A stretch of 54,984 nucleotides of DNA from Azolla pinnata (lineage: Eukaryota; Streptophyta; Polypodiopsida; Salviniales; Salviniaceae): positions 1 to 54,984 of the forward strand of contig JBBBWG010027079.1 in assembly GCA_037176905.1 (NCBI GenBank), written 5' to 3'. The notes below the pieces were generated by a model. The model made no database searches, had not been told where the DNA came from, and worked only from the letters and a program-made list of their open reading frames with translations. Each line of letters starts with the position of its first letter. Position 1 is the stretch's first letter. The translations under genes and the position numbers were made by a program. Shown piece after piece: positions 1-9,978 of the stretch.

Positions 1-409
1 CCCACTTCCCCCACGCCCTCATCCGCACCCCCTTGTATAGCTGCCCCCCCCCACTCCACCTCTGCTTCTGCTGCTTCTGCTTCTGCTTCTTCTCCTGCTC
101 AATCGTCTTCTTCTTCTTCTTCTTCTTCTTCTTCCAGCTGCAGCACGCCGCCACTTCCTCCTCCTCCTCCTCCTCCTCCCCCTGCTGCTGCTGCTTCCTC
201 TTCCTCTTCCTCTCCTGCTCTTCTCCGGCCTCCTCTTCCTGGACCTGCGCCTCCCCCCCGCCCATCATCCTCGTCGCCATCCTCTTCCTCCTCCCTCCCT
301 GCTGCTGCCCCTGCCCCTGCCCCTGCCCCTGCTCCTCCTGCGCCTGCAGCTCCGCCGCTCCCCCGCCCTCCTCCTGCGCCTGCAGCTCCGCCGCCGCCGA
401 TCTGCCCAT
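1..409 (-). CDS. AP2/ERF (DREB-type) transcription factor, N-terminal part, cut by window edge
   Basis: Read on the minus strand from ATG at 409 to the window edge, the frame stays open and ends in QLYKGVRMRAWGKW (positions 43 to 2). That is the first beta-strand of an AP2/ERF DNA-binding domain; the YKGVRMRxWGKW form is typical of DREB-subfamily members. These are nuclear single-domain factors that bind DRE/GCC-type promoter elements. The preceding ~110 residues are low complexity: Q/G, E and K runs encoded by CTG, CTC and CTT triplets on the plus strand, ending in a Lys/Gln-rich basic stretch that could act as a nuclear signal. The rest of the domain (WVSEIRxP onward) lies outside the window. 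I chose the ATG at 409 as the first one with a long open run; in-frame ATGs at 280, 268 and 265 are alternatives. The domain call is firm; the repetitive N-terminus and the start are uncertain. Confidence 0.75.
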   Translation of the reverse strand, partial: MGRSAAAELQAQEEGGGAAELQAQEEQGQGQGQGQQQGGRRKRMATRMMGGGEAQVQEEEAGEEQERKRKRKQQQQGEEEEEEEEVAACCSWKKKKKKKKKTIEQEKKQKQKQQKQRWSGGGQLYKGVRMRAWGKW

Positions 410-688
410 GCCCTTGCCCTTGCTTCCTCCTCCACGTACTTCCTCGGCTTTCCGCACGGGGGTGGCGACGACGTTGCTACGTACACAAGACTGGGGCGGC
501 GCAGGGCGGAAAGGTGGTGGCGAATGAAGCTTGAGAAGGAAGGGGAAGCGCGCTGCGGGGAGGGGGAGGGGGAGGGGGGAGAGGGAGAGGAGAGGAGGAG
601 GCGGGGGGGGGAAGGATGATTCGCTCTGCACACAATGAAAATGGATGGCGATGCCGATGCTACCATGCTGTATCTGCATCCACCCATA

Positions 689-698
689 CTATATATAG
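689..698 (-). promoter_or_regulatory. Candidate TATA box for the ERF gene
   Basis: The palindrome CTATATATAG lies about 280 bases upstream of the ERF start codon on the minus strand, the only TATA-like run in that interval. It would place transcription start near 655-665 and give a CT/GA-rich 5' leader of roughly 250 bases (410-660). Inference from position and composition only. Confidence 0.35.
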
Positions 699-699
699 A

Positions 700-1000
700 G
701 CATGGCCATGATCGGCATGCGCATGCATGCTTGTCTGCGGCCAACGCTACGCATGGCATGCATGCCTACCCTGCGCATGGCATGCATGCCTGCCTACATC
801 GCGCATGGCATGCATGCCTGCCTACATCGCGCATGGCATGCATGCCTGCATACATCGCGCATGGCATGCATGCCTGCATTGCGCATGGCATGCATGCATG
901 CATGCCTCTGTGTGTGTGTGTGCATGCATGCCTACATGCGCATGCATGCATGTATGTGTGCGTGTGTGGTTGTCGGGACATCGCTTTCACCACGTTTTTT
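700..1000. repeat. 28-bp TGCATG-rich minisatellite and TGCA tract
   Basis: Units beginning GCATGGCATGCATGCC recur at about 751, 775, 803, 831, 859 and 883. Three are 28 bases long (ending CTACATCGC) and the others are 24-base variants. Flanking sequence is alternating TGCA and TGTG. The unit holds the palindrome GCATGC (RY-type motif), so long open frames appear on both strands. They encode only Met/His/Ala/Cys repeats and I do not regard them as genes. Confidence 0.85.
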
Positions 1001-1028
1001 TCCCTTCCCTTTTTTTCTCCTTCACACA

Positions 1029-1135
1029 CATGCATGCATGCATGGCATGGCATGGCATGGCATCGCATGGCATGGCATCGCAATGCATGCATGGCATGGC
1101 ATCGCATCGCATCGCATCGCATCGCAATGCATGCA
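1029..1135. repeat. CATGG / CATCG pentanucleotide array
   Basis: About twenty tandem five-base units alternate between GCATG and GCATC, interrupted by ATGCATGCATGG. It is distinct from the 28-bp array upstream. The stretch from here to about 1640 stays rich in TGCATG and TGTATG without a clean period. Confidence 0.8.
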
Positions 1136-1639
1136 CTCTTCCCCTTTCCACTTTTGATGCCGTCACATGTGATGAATCCCCCCCCCCCCGAAAATCTTCC
1201 CAAAGATCCCAATTTCAGCATATGCACATATATCTATGCATGCGCACGCACGCATACAACATCCATACGCATCTGAATGCATGCCTGTTGGGGCTGTATG
1301 TATGTATGGATATATGGATGTATGGATGCATGCATGCATGTATGCAAGCGTGCATGTGTGCATGTGTGCTTGCATCATGAGATGCATGGATGCAGTGCGT
1401 GGCCGCTGTGTCGCTGTCTGGGATCCCGGGATGCATCCTGTCCGCCCAAACTGCCGTCAGGCCATCGATCGGACGGTCATCCATCGACGGCACGAATCAT
1501 CCCGCATTATGTCCTCGGATAGGGGCCGGGGCGACATTCCGCTGATGTGTGCATCGAAACAACATGCATGCATGCACACATGCACAGACTCCTCACGATC
1601 GGAGAAGCTTTGCTACCTATCGATCAGTTCAAGCTTCCT

Positions 1640-2021
1640 ATCGGTTTGTCTCACGGTGGGTGACGCCACGAAAGCGAGAAACAGACAGACATGTGCCTGT
1701 GCGTCGAACAACATTGCATACAGAAGCTTGCTACCTACCTGTCTGTTTGTCTGTTATTCGAGGCTGTAAGGCCCCAATGAACTACCGAGGAGAGGGAGAT
1801 GTATTGGGGTGCTATGTACGGGCCTCCCATATTTCTAGAAGGGAAACGGTATGGTATGAATGCCGAATTCAAAGCCGGGTGTTTAAGTTTTTGGAGGTTT
1901 GGTTAGGACCGACGAATCGGGCTTATTTATATATGTGTGTGTCTGGAAAGCTCATAATCGATCCAACCGTCTGAAATGTATAACTCCTGTTTATCGTCCG
2001 ATTCAACTTGATAGATATTTA
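1640..2021. other. Non-coding flank of the retroelement
   Basis: I see no gene here. Open frames of up to 177 codons across 1236-1974 start in the TGCATG tract and show no domain. The interval ends at the inferred left boundary of the LTR element. Confidence 0.5.
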
Positions 2022-2358
2022 TGTTATAAACAGGTTTCAAAGTCGTAACCTTCTCTATAAAATTAATTAAACTAGTCGACCTATCAAACATTAAATCATT
2101 CTATTAGTGTAGAAAGGATTTAATATCCTTTCTAATATTCAAGAAAGTTTTAGAACTTTCTAGAAACTTCTGCATGCCATCTCTCTCTTCTTGCATGCAA
2201 GACTCTCTTTTTGTATGTAGGAGTTCTAAATTTGTCAAATACAAGGGTTTACCTGTCACTTATTGGGCCAATACTCAGTTTCGTCTGTTGTTTACTTCTC
2301 ACTTATTTCTTCTGCCCTTGCTTGGCTCTGTTTTGCTCTTTTGTATCTGTCCATGACA
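2022..2358 (+). repeat. 5' LTR of the chromovirus remnant
   Basis: Starts TGTTATAAAC and ends CTGTCCATGACA. It shares with the 3' copy the blocks CTTGCATG, TATAAGGGTTTACC-like, ACTTCTCACTTATTT and GTATCTGTCC in the same order. Length is about 337 bases, short for a chromovirus but plausible. Confidence 0.75.
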
Positions 2359-3490
2359 GTTTGTTCCCTCGAGGGTATTGGTGGACACAACCACGGAAAT
2401 TGGTCGAAGATTTCGTCAAGTCTTGCGACACCTATGCTCGCTCCAAAGCAGCTCATCAACCATGTGGCCTCCGTCAGCTGCTCACAATCCCCAAATAGCC
2501 TTGGGTGTCTCTCTCTAGGGATTTGATCATTAATCTTTCCTTTGTTGGTGGCTACGACTCAATGTTCGTCATAGTCAATTGCTTCACCAAGATGATGCAT
2601 TTTGTTCCTTGTGCCAAAACTATTTTCGAAGAGGAGACATCTGTTTTGTCCCTAAAAAATGGATTCCCAAACAATATCACTTTTGATCAAAGATGACAAT
2701 TTGTTTCCAATTTCTGGCGGCACCTCCAACAAACTTTCGGTTTTACTATTAATTTGTCTTCAGCCTATCATCCACAAGCTAGTGGACAAACGAAGCGGAT
2801 TGACCAAATACTAGAACATTACTTGCGCTGCTCTTGTAGCCACCAACAAGATGAATGGGTTGACCTTCTCTCACTTGACGAGTTCGCCTACAATAACTCT
2901 TTGCATGTGTCTACGGGTGTTAGTCAAATTTTCGTAAACTACAGTATTCGCCTATGCTTCAACATTTCTCTTCCTTCCGATTCTATCAATCCTTCTGTGG
3001 AGGACCAGGCAAGGCCTCTTGGAGGATGTACATCACAACTTTTCCTTCGAACTTACCCTCACTAGCGAACGCCACAAGGTGTAAGCAGAATGCCTTCGCT
3101 CAAATGTCCCACGATTCGAGGTAAGTGACTTTGTTTTGACTTTTACGTTGCAATATTGTTAGAACTCGTCCTGCTATAAAGCTCGATTATAAGAAGTTAG
3201 GCCCGTTTACGAGTCATTGAGAAAATTGGTTTAATGGTTGTCCGCTTAAAGCTACCAACTCACTTCCGTATTCATGATGTGTTTCATGTCATCCCTTATT
3301 GAACCTCACCATCTATCTGAAATCCCCGATCGACACCCTTACTCTCCACCATCGATCTAGCTCTAGACCAAAGAAAAATATGAGGTCGACCAAATTCTTG
3401 ACACTCGTTTCCTCTGTCACAAGCTTAAATACCTTGTCCTCGTAAAGAGTCCCTTATCTCTGAAGCGACATACAACCGACACATCATCTC
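2359..3490 (+). pseudogene. Integrase and chromodomain remnants of the chromovirus polyprotein
   Basis: Four fragments in shifting frames are recognisable. Around 2374-2498 lies the zinc-binding end of integrase (VEDFVKSCDTYARSK). At 2505-2696 is the catalytic core start (GGYDSMFVIVNCFTKMMHF). At 2754-3000 is the core end (SSAYHPQASGQTKRI, DEFAYNNS). Around 3380-3480 is a chromodomain resembling VDQILDTRFLCHKLKYLVL. Stops and frame changes separate them, so no functional product is expected. The fragments identify the element's class only. Confidence 0.8.
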
Positions 3491-3582
3491 AAATATGCCC
3501 CGAATATAGTTCGTGCATTTCATAAATGTTATTCACAAGAACCAAGGCGATGTTTTCGAGGGCGATCTTAAAGAAATGATAA

Positions 3583-3914
3583 TGTTATATCGACAACCTT
3601 ATCTATAGAGTCAATTAATCTAACCGATTTATCAAACATAAAATTATGATATAAATGTTAATACATATACATTTTGTATCCATTTCTGATGTTCTAAAAA
3701 GTTCACAAACTTTCTAAAACGTCTGTATACATCTATTTTTTCTTGCATGTAGGAGGCTTGGAATTGTATAAATATAAGGGTTCACCTTTAGTAGGATCAA
3801 GGTAAACAACGCTACTTATGGAATCAATACTCACCTTGATCTATCTTCTACTTCTCACTTATTTATTCTGCCTTTGCCTTGCTCTATTCTGCTCCTATGT
3901 ATCTGTCCGTGACA
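3583..3914 (+). repeat. 3' LTR of the chromovirus remnant
   Basis: Starts TGTTATATCG after a purine-rich AAAGAAATGATAA that is a candidate polypurine tract, and ends CTGTCCGTGACA. Length is about 332 bases. It differs from the 5' LTR by many substitutions and small indels, so the two copies have aged separately. Confidence 0.75.
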
Positions 3915-5863
3915 AGATTTCCCTGTATTACACAAATCTCCTTAGTTAAGTATGCACAAGATGCGTATAGTAGTGTCATCAGTGTCTCGACTCCATGGGC
4001 TAACCACCCATGCCTATGGAATTCTTCTCGATATCGTATTATGTTTAGGTTTAGTATTTTAAAAGCGTTTAGTAGAATTTTCACGAAAAAAAAAAACATA
4101 TAGTTGAAGAAGTCTCAGAGAAGTTGCTCCGTTATGAATCAACCTTTGAATTGGCTGGACCCTAATTTTAGCCACTGAACCCTCTCATAATTACATCGGG
4201 GGCAATCAAGCGAATGATTTAATAAGTGTGAACACCGATTAGAAGATAGCAGTAATAAGACTAGGTGTGAATTTATAATTTCTAATTTTAGTACACATTA
4301 AAATGTAATTTATAAGTTTGTCAAGCGTGTTTTTTGGTAATTCTACCATTCCGCAATGCATGTTAAATACATTAAATGATGATAGAATCGTGCAATCAAC
4401 TAGATCTACGTATCACCAAAAGTGTCCACATTTGATTTCTTGGGCATTTGCTAAATTTGTAGTTTTTCAAATTATAAAACACCGAATCTTATATTTAAGT
4501 TTATAGAATGATCGGAATACTGTGTTTATATTTAAACGTTGCCTCTTAATAAAACAAAACGATAGCTTTCATTTATTCTGTACACAAATAGATGTTACAT
4601 TTGCCAGTTTTTCCCAAATTGGAGATAATCCTTAGATTATCCTCGGGACATGAGATTGTCACGATACCATAATCCCAATCATTACCGTGATACGCTCGTC
4701 TGACATCTCCTGGATTGTTGTATTAAGACAGGCTTTCAACCGGAATGGTTCAAAGAGCAGCAAGAGATTACACGTCGGATATGCAGGATATGCGAACATG
4801 CGTGGCACTACAAATCGGAAGCTCAGATGATGTAATCGATCTCCTCAGCGCGCAAATTCCTGTCATCAAGAAAAGCAAAAAGAAAGGAGAAAAAAAGGGA
4901 GAAGCACTTCCCCCGCTCCTGCGTCATGCTTGAGCTGATAGTCGAATCGTTCGATCGAGCTCCGATCCCTCTGCGCCAACGTGCGTTACTGGTGCTGGAA
5001 CATTTGGGACAAGACGAGGGGAACCAACCAACGAACGATCTAGGTGTGCGTTCCACAGTATAGGTATGTATCCATACATGGATTGGACGAGTGAATAAAA
5101 CGCATTAAAGGCTGCGGAATCGTACGCGAAAAAAAGAGATTTCGGTATCGCGTGTCTGCCTAAGTGTGCTTGTCCTCCGGAGGCTCCCTCGGTGGAACTA
5201 TCTCGTTGGATTGATTCATATACACACATGCAGTAAAACGTACGACATCTATGTACACGAGCCCTTAAATGGGTTGAATCAGGGGCCCGCGGAAAATGTT
5301 TTGGATGATACATGCTCACTGTTGTGTCACATGGCGATTTGTGCTGAGTGACAAATGGAATCGGCTCCGAACTCGGGCGGGGTCCAGTTAACCCATCCTC
5401 ACCAGCACAACCATCATCATCAGCATCAGCATCAGCATCGATCGACATCATCATCGATCGATTGAAATCATCATCACTGTCATCACCATGGCGATGCATC
5501 ATCGACATCACCAACATCCACTCGGCGTCCGATCCAGCGGTGTGGCGACACTGTCCTTTCCAGCCTGGCTTCATCAGATTCAGCTCGATGTGCGAATTCT
5601 CCATAGGGACTTCGAAAGCTCGGAAAAGCTCGATGCGATCCGCATTTCCCTCGGAGTTGCATTACCTTAATCCACAGCATGACATTGCTCACACATACGT
5701 GCCACATGTGCGTGTACCTGATCGTATGTACATACGCTCGTATACGGCTTAGGTACGCGGTATGCACATACGCCCGATGTACACGTACACGTATACCTTA
5801 CGTATTCTTGTTCCTGTAGTCGTAGATACGTTTTTTGAACTGTCGCGCATTTCCTGCGCAGCC
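3915..5863. other. Intergenic, no supported gene; contains a partial MITE-like end
   Basis: AT-rich to about 4620, then mixed. A 226-codon minus frame at 4924-5604 has no domain I recognise and spans ATC-repeat DNA, so I leave it unannotated. Positions 4262-4345 match the right end of the inverted-repeat element at 10927-11370. Positions 5408-5482 are CATCAG/CATCGATC microsatellite. The last ~150 bases upstream of 5864 are rich in GTACACGTA and TATACG steps and form the likely promoter and 5' leader of the next gene. Confidence 0.5.
4262..4345 (+). repeat. Partial copy of the MITE-like right end
   Basis: GAATTTATAATTTCTAATTT, then ACATTAAAATGTAATTTATAA and TTGTCAAGCGTGTTTTTTGGTAA, match the right terminal segment of the element at 10927-11370 in the same orientation. 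No matching opposite end was found nearby, so it is a fragment or solo end. Confidence 0.5.
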
Positions 5864-8106
5864 ATGGCGTACCTCCCTCCCCATAAACGTATCTCTGATT
5901 CCTCCAGACCTCGCCCGGCCATGGCTCCTCCCTCCCTGTCCGCTGCTGCTGCTGCTGCTGCTTCCAGCCAACACAGCCGCTCTCCTTGCGGCAGGAAGAG
6001 CCATCTTCCCCTCCCCGATCTCAGCATCTACAGATCCCGCGATTACATCGGCAGGTTCATCATCGTCCTCCCCGAGAATGCTCCCGGCAGCCAGCAGCTC
6101 GAGTTCGTCCGCGTCGACGGCGAATCCTTCGCTCACCTGCGAGACGTCCCGCTATACGCCCTCCATCTTTCAGGTAAGCCCCCCCCCCCCCAAGACTTGA
6201 CGCCTTTCGGTCGGATGCATGTTCTTTGGCTCCTGACTAGGCGGGAGAATGCTAAAACCTTAAAACGCGGGGTGTTTGGAAATCGAGCTCGTGCGCCCGA
6301 TGGCTTGACGATTGCTGTCGCATGCTTGAAAAGTGGACGTTTGGACACCCCACCGTGGGAATGATCATCTTCGGAAATCCAAAAACTAACACGGACGATG
6401 TAAGAAGATGGCTTGAAGGTCATCTTGTAGCCCTCGGATCCCGATGAGGAGTTTGTTGCTGGATTAGCTCGATGATTATCGTAGCATGCTTGAAAACTGA
6501 TGTTTAAACACCTGCTGTTGGAATGGTCATCTCACGGCTTGGAAGAAACACCAACGATGGCAGTAGCTTGTGATGATAGCTTGAATATTAAATGTAGCCT
6601 CAGGTTCCACGAGGAGATTTTTACGGGATTAATCTGTAGATCATCGTAGCACGTTTGAAAATGGAATGTACAAACCCCTGCAATGATCGCTTTCTCAGCG
6701 TGAAAGAAACATTAGTAGGTCTTGATTATGGCTTGAATGTTAAATGAAGCCGTGGATTCGATGAGTAGCTTGTTGCTGTATTAATTCGACAATAATCATA
6801 GAGTGCACGAGAATGGATGTTTAAACACCTGCTGTTGGAAAGATCACATTCATGGCTTGGAAGAAGATACTCTGGATGTCAGCAGGTGGTGATGAGGGCT
6901 CGAGTAAAGATATCCTGGGACTCGGTGAGGATCTTGCCGCCAGACTAACCCTCGACAAACACACGACTCCAGCAAAGAACATCATCAAACGCCTCAGAAC
7001 AGATCTTGAAAAAGCATTAGAGAATCTCAAGATCAATATTTCACAAGGGAATAGGATTGTTCCAGCGATTCGGTTAAAGTTTGGGAGGCTTCTCTTCCAT
7101 GGAAACATGGAGGTACCTACCTCCTTGCAGTGGAAGCAGCGGAAACTCCTCTTCGACTGAGAGTCAAAAATATACATCCGAGAGCTTGGAAGAGAAATTG
7201 CGAAGTCAGTACTTCTATAAAGTCTTTGACAATTCCTTGAGCGATGAAGAATATCGACAATTACTTGTGTTTGCGAATCTGAACGTGGAGAAGACCTGGT
7301 CCAAGGAGAAATACGAGATAAAGGTCTATCCTTGGCATTTCAAGTCTTTCTCCGTATGTTTATCAATGTGCAAAACTGAATTTCTGTCACTGGATTAGGT
7401 TGCTGACGAAGTGTCCAACTCAGAGCTCTGTTGCATTTGTATACCAACGTTGAGCTCAGATGAGAACCATTACTCACCACAGAAGCAGGATCAACCAGGA
7501 GTTCTAGAAATCAGGAAGGTGGGATGCATAGAACCTTGCCTTTGGATCCTAATTGATGATTTCGTCATTTAGCAAATTTCTATCTAAGAAGATCCTATCA
7601 TTTGGTCGTGAGAGTTTGCGGGTCAGGAAGAATCCAGTAAGATACTTTGTGGGCGATCTAGCATGCGTAGGCAAAGCAAAAGATATTAGAGTAATGTTTT
7701 ATGTGAAAGAGTATCTTCATATGGATCTAACAGTTAAGGAGTGTGGTTTCCTTCAGAATTTATACGATCTGAATCCAAGTCTGAGCCAAAACTCCTGCAT
7801 CCAATTGTTAAGCAGCAAGAAGAACTCCAAGATCTCGGGTCATGCTTCAGCAATGTGCACGTTAACAACAATGTGAAAGGGGGCCTGCATTGGATGGCTG
7901 GAACTTCGTCTTCCACTTCGGGAAGGTTTAAGGTTGTTTCTTGCCATCATGAACTATTAACCTATGTGATTGGAGGAGGCTTGAAGTGGCGGTTCCAGAA
8001 ACGTAATCGAGGCGAATTTAAAGCTGCTTCGGGAAGGGTAATGTATGAAGTCACAGTAAACCCGGCTGTATTCAGCTTATTCAGAAAGGCAAGTGCAAAG
8101 CAATGA
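5864..8106 (+). CDS. Uncharacterised plant MAYxPPHKR-family protein (probably DUF7903), possibly decaying
   Basis: The start MAYLPPHKR and the later motifs KFGRLLFHGN and NNNVKGGLHW are hallmarks of a plant family of unknown function, which I believe is Pfam DUF7903. Likely coding pieces: 5864-6173; 6886-7112 (acceptor TCAGCAG, possibly 6883); a frame-1 piece ending 7353 that starts at 7210 if 7113-7209 is an intron, or further upstream; 7399-7518; 7589 to about 7778; and a last piece to the stop at 8106. Phases fit at 6173/6886, 7353/7399 and 7518/7589. Two points do not resolve. Frame changes between FHGN and the next segment, and near 7778 the reading frame moves with no adequately long intron. 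Either there are indels (assembly error or early pseudogenisation) or my splice choices are wrong there. The first intron (6174-6885) holds a tandem repeat. No catalytic motif is visible. Confidence 0.65.
6307..6885. repeat. 150-167 bp tandem repeat filling intron 1 of the MAYxPPHKR gene
   Basis: Four diverged copies begin near 6307, 6471, 6638 and 6788, each carrying versions of ATCGTAGCATGCTTGAAAA, a GTTTAAACACCTGCTGTTGG-like block and CGGCTTGGAAGAAAC. The final copy ends at the splice acceptor of exon 2, so the acceptor lies inside repeat sequence. Confidence 0.75.
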
Positions 8107-9586
8107 AAGTCTCACTATGCTATGCTTCTCCATGTACTGATCTGGTTATTGGATTAGAATTAAGGGTTCAGGTGGTGAAAAGAGAATAACTGACAAAATA
8201 AAAGACTTATCATGTATTGGGAAGATCATCCGTTGAAATTGTATATCTTAAAATGTTGTGTAACATCAGGATTACACTTCAAAGTATGTGTGGTAAATCA
8301 TCATCGTTTTTGTATTGAGAATCCTGGGATTGGGCCATGTAGGGAACAAGGGAATGGAGTGCTGATGAGCTGGTGCTGTTGCTTGAAAATTCATTGCAGG
8401 ATACGTGGATGCAATGTGTGTGACGCATGAATCATGTTCTTCCTGCTAAGGTATCCTCCAGTTTTGTCAATCAATTAGCCTCCTGTGCGTATTACCCGTA
8501 GATGTTGGAATCGTATGGAGAATGTATTTTCTTGGTGCATGTGTCTCGAATAGCAGTAATACGTTTCTTCTATTGTAGACATATAACGTGTATGATGGCT
8601 GTACACTTGTACAAATCAACTGTCTTTCCATCTAAACGAGGCCGCCATTTTGTGGAGTTTAATTTACATGTAGTGTCCATTTTTTAGGGTTTATATCTCA
8701 CTGCAGTGTCAAGTAAAGTAGCAGGTATCAAAGATCAGTGTGTTTTTCCTTGTTAATCATGTCTTGGTCTTGGTCTTGGTTTGTGAGTTATTTTCCATTG
8801 CTTGGGTCAATGACATGTGCACATTTTAAGCTGCTTTGATCAATCTAAAAAAAAATCAGCCTCGAATCATTCATTCCCGTGTCCTGCAGGCCATGGGAGA
8901 TTCGCTCCCTTGTCCTGCAGACCACTGTGTGTAGGTAAATCAAACTACATATGTATGTATATGTATGAATGTTTAGAATGTGTTTGAATGTAAAACCCTC
9001 GGGGTAAGAACATGGATATCATATGAAGCAAAGCATCAAATTTCATGACGAAACTTAGATTTTTGTCTCAATTTATGGACTTGATCCAAATCTATGCTTC
9101 CTGAGTTAGTTTGTAAACATTGCCGGAAGAATATGGTTGCTGCATTCGCCATCCAAGCATGATGAGTAAGACTAAGAGGTTGCCGCATCTCATAATCCAA
9201 CTAAAGGATATACACTGTAGATGGAAATGTCAGATGAGATTGATTAAAGACATAATTAAGAAAGTTGAAAAAGGTTGCATGCCTACTTGATCTAATAGTC
9301 CCTTGCAATTAAGAAAGGAATATTTAGGTTATGCATCTAACCCACACTTGCATTCCCTGTGAAGTGCTCGTATCTGGTATTTGTTCCGATTTAACAATGT
9401 ATTTGTGATGATGCAACCTGATGGTGGTGAAGACAAGATGCACTCGCCCAGCGGTGTCTTACATACCACTTTGAAAGAGAGGACTTGGGTGAACGTCTTT
9501 GACATAAAGCAAAGTGATGAGAAGATGAGGTTCCTAAGTTGGTTCACACTTACCTACTGTCGGCATTCTCTCTCCCTCTCTTCTTT
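8107..9586. other. 3' flank of the MAYxPPHKR gene, no further gene seen
   Basis: AATAAA at 8197-8202, about 90 bases after the stop, is a candidate polyadenylation signal. Beyond it the DNA is AT-rich, with a short CCTGCAG-containing direct repeat near 8881-8925. The 81-codon frame at 9381-9626 has no recognisable feature. Confidence 0.5.
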
Positions 9587-9926
9587 ACACATTATCGACA
9601 AGACCTTTTCCCTGTATGGACATTAGATGATTGTATTTGTAATCATTGTCGTACTTTCACAGAATAGTGGATATACAGACGTTATTGTATGTTTTGTTTC
9701 ATGGTTCATAATTGGCCTCAGAAAATGGTAGTATATCTTTCTTTCTTTCTCTCTATATTTCTCGCTCCTTTCTTTTCTCTCGACACATTATCGACACACA
9801 CGATATTTTCCCCTACATGGGAATTAGATGATTGGATTTGTAATTATAATCGTCGTCTCGTTGACAAGTGGATATACAAACATTATTGTATGTTTTGTCC
9901 AATGGACCAAATGGCCTGAGAAGACG
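9587..9926 (+). repeat. Two diverged direct copies, ~140 bp each, offset ~200 bp
   Basis: 9587-9727 and 9786-9926 share in order CACATTATCGACA, TTAGATGATTG, TTTGTAAT, GTGGATATACA and TTATTGTATGTTTTGT. Both copies lie in TC-rich surroundings. Likely a local duplication of unknown origin. Confidence 0.7.
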
Positions 9927-9927
9927 T

Positions 9928-9930
<3 letters not shown>

Positions 9931-9974
<44 letters not shown>
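9931..9974. repeat. (TC)n microsatellite
   Basis: Uninterrupted CT dinucleotide run of about 44 bases, directly after the second copy of the 140-bp repeat. Confidence 0.9.

Positions 9975-9975
<1 letters not shown>

Positions 9976-9978
<3 letters not shown>

Larger units (their letters stand above)
2022..3914 (+). mobile_element. Collapsed Ty3/gypsy chromovirus LTR retrotransposon
   Basis: Two diverged direct repeats (2022-2358 and 3583-3914) flank a 1.2-kb interior with integrase and chromodomain remnants. Domain order integrase then chromodomain marks a chromovirus-type Ty3/gypsy element. gag, protease, reverse transcriptase, RNase H and any primer-binding site are absent: the 5' LTR end runs straight into the integrase zinc-binding region. 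I found no clear target-site duplication, and both LTRs carry many substitutions and indels, so the element is old and inactive. Boundaries are placed on TGTTAT at the left and TGACA at the right of each LTR, with a few bases of uncertainty. Confidence 0.8.

Noticed and set aside
635-1380. Long overlapping open frames on both strands (Met/His/Ala/Cys repeats)
   Set aside because: They arise from TGCATG repeats with no stops in any frame; no domain and no sensible composition.
4924-5604. 226-codon minus-strand frame
   Set aside because: No recognisable domain, Asp-rich part comes from ATC microsatellite, and it overlaps equally long frames on the other strand.
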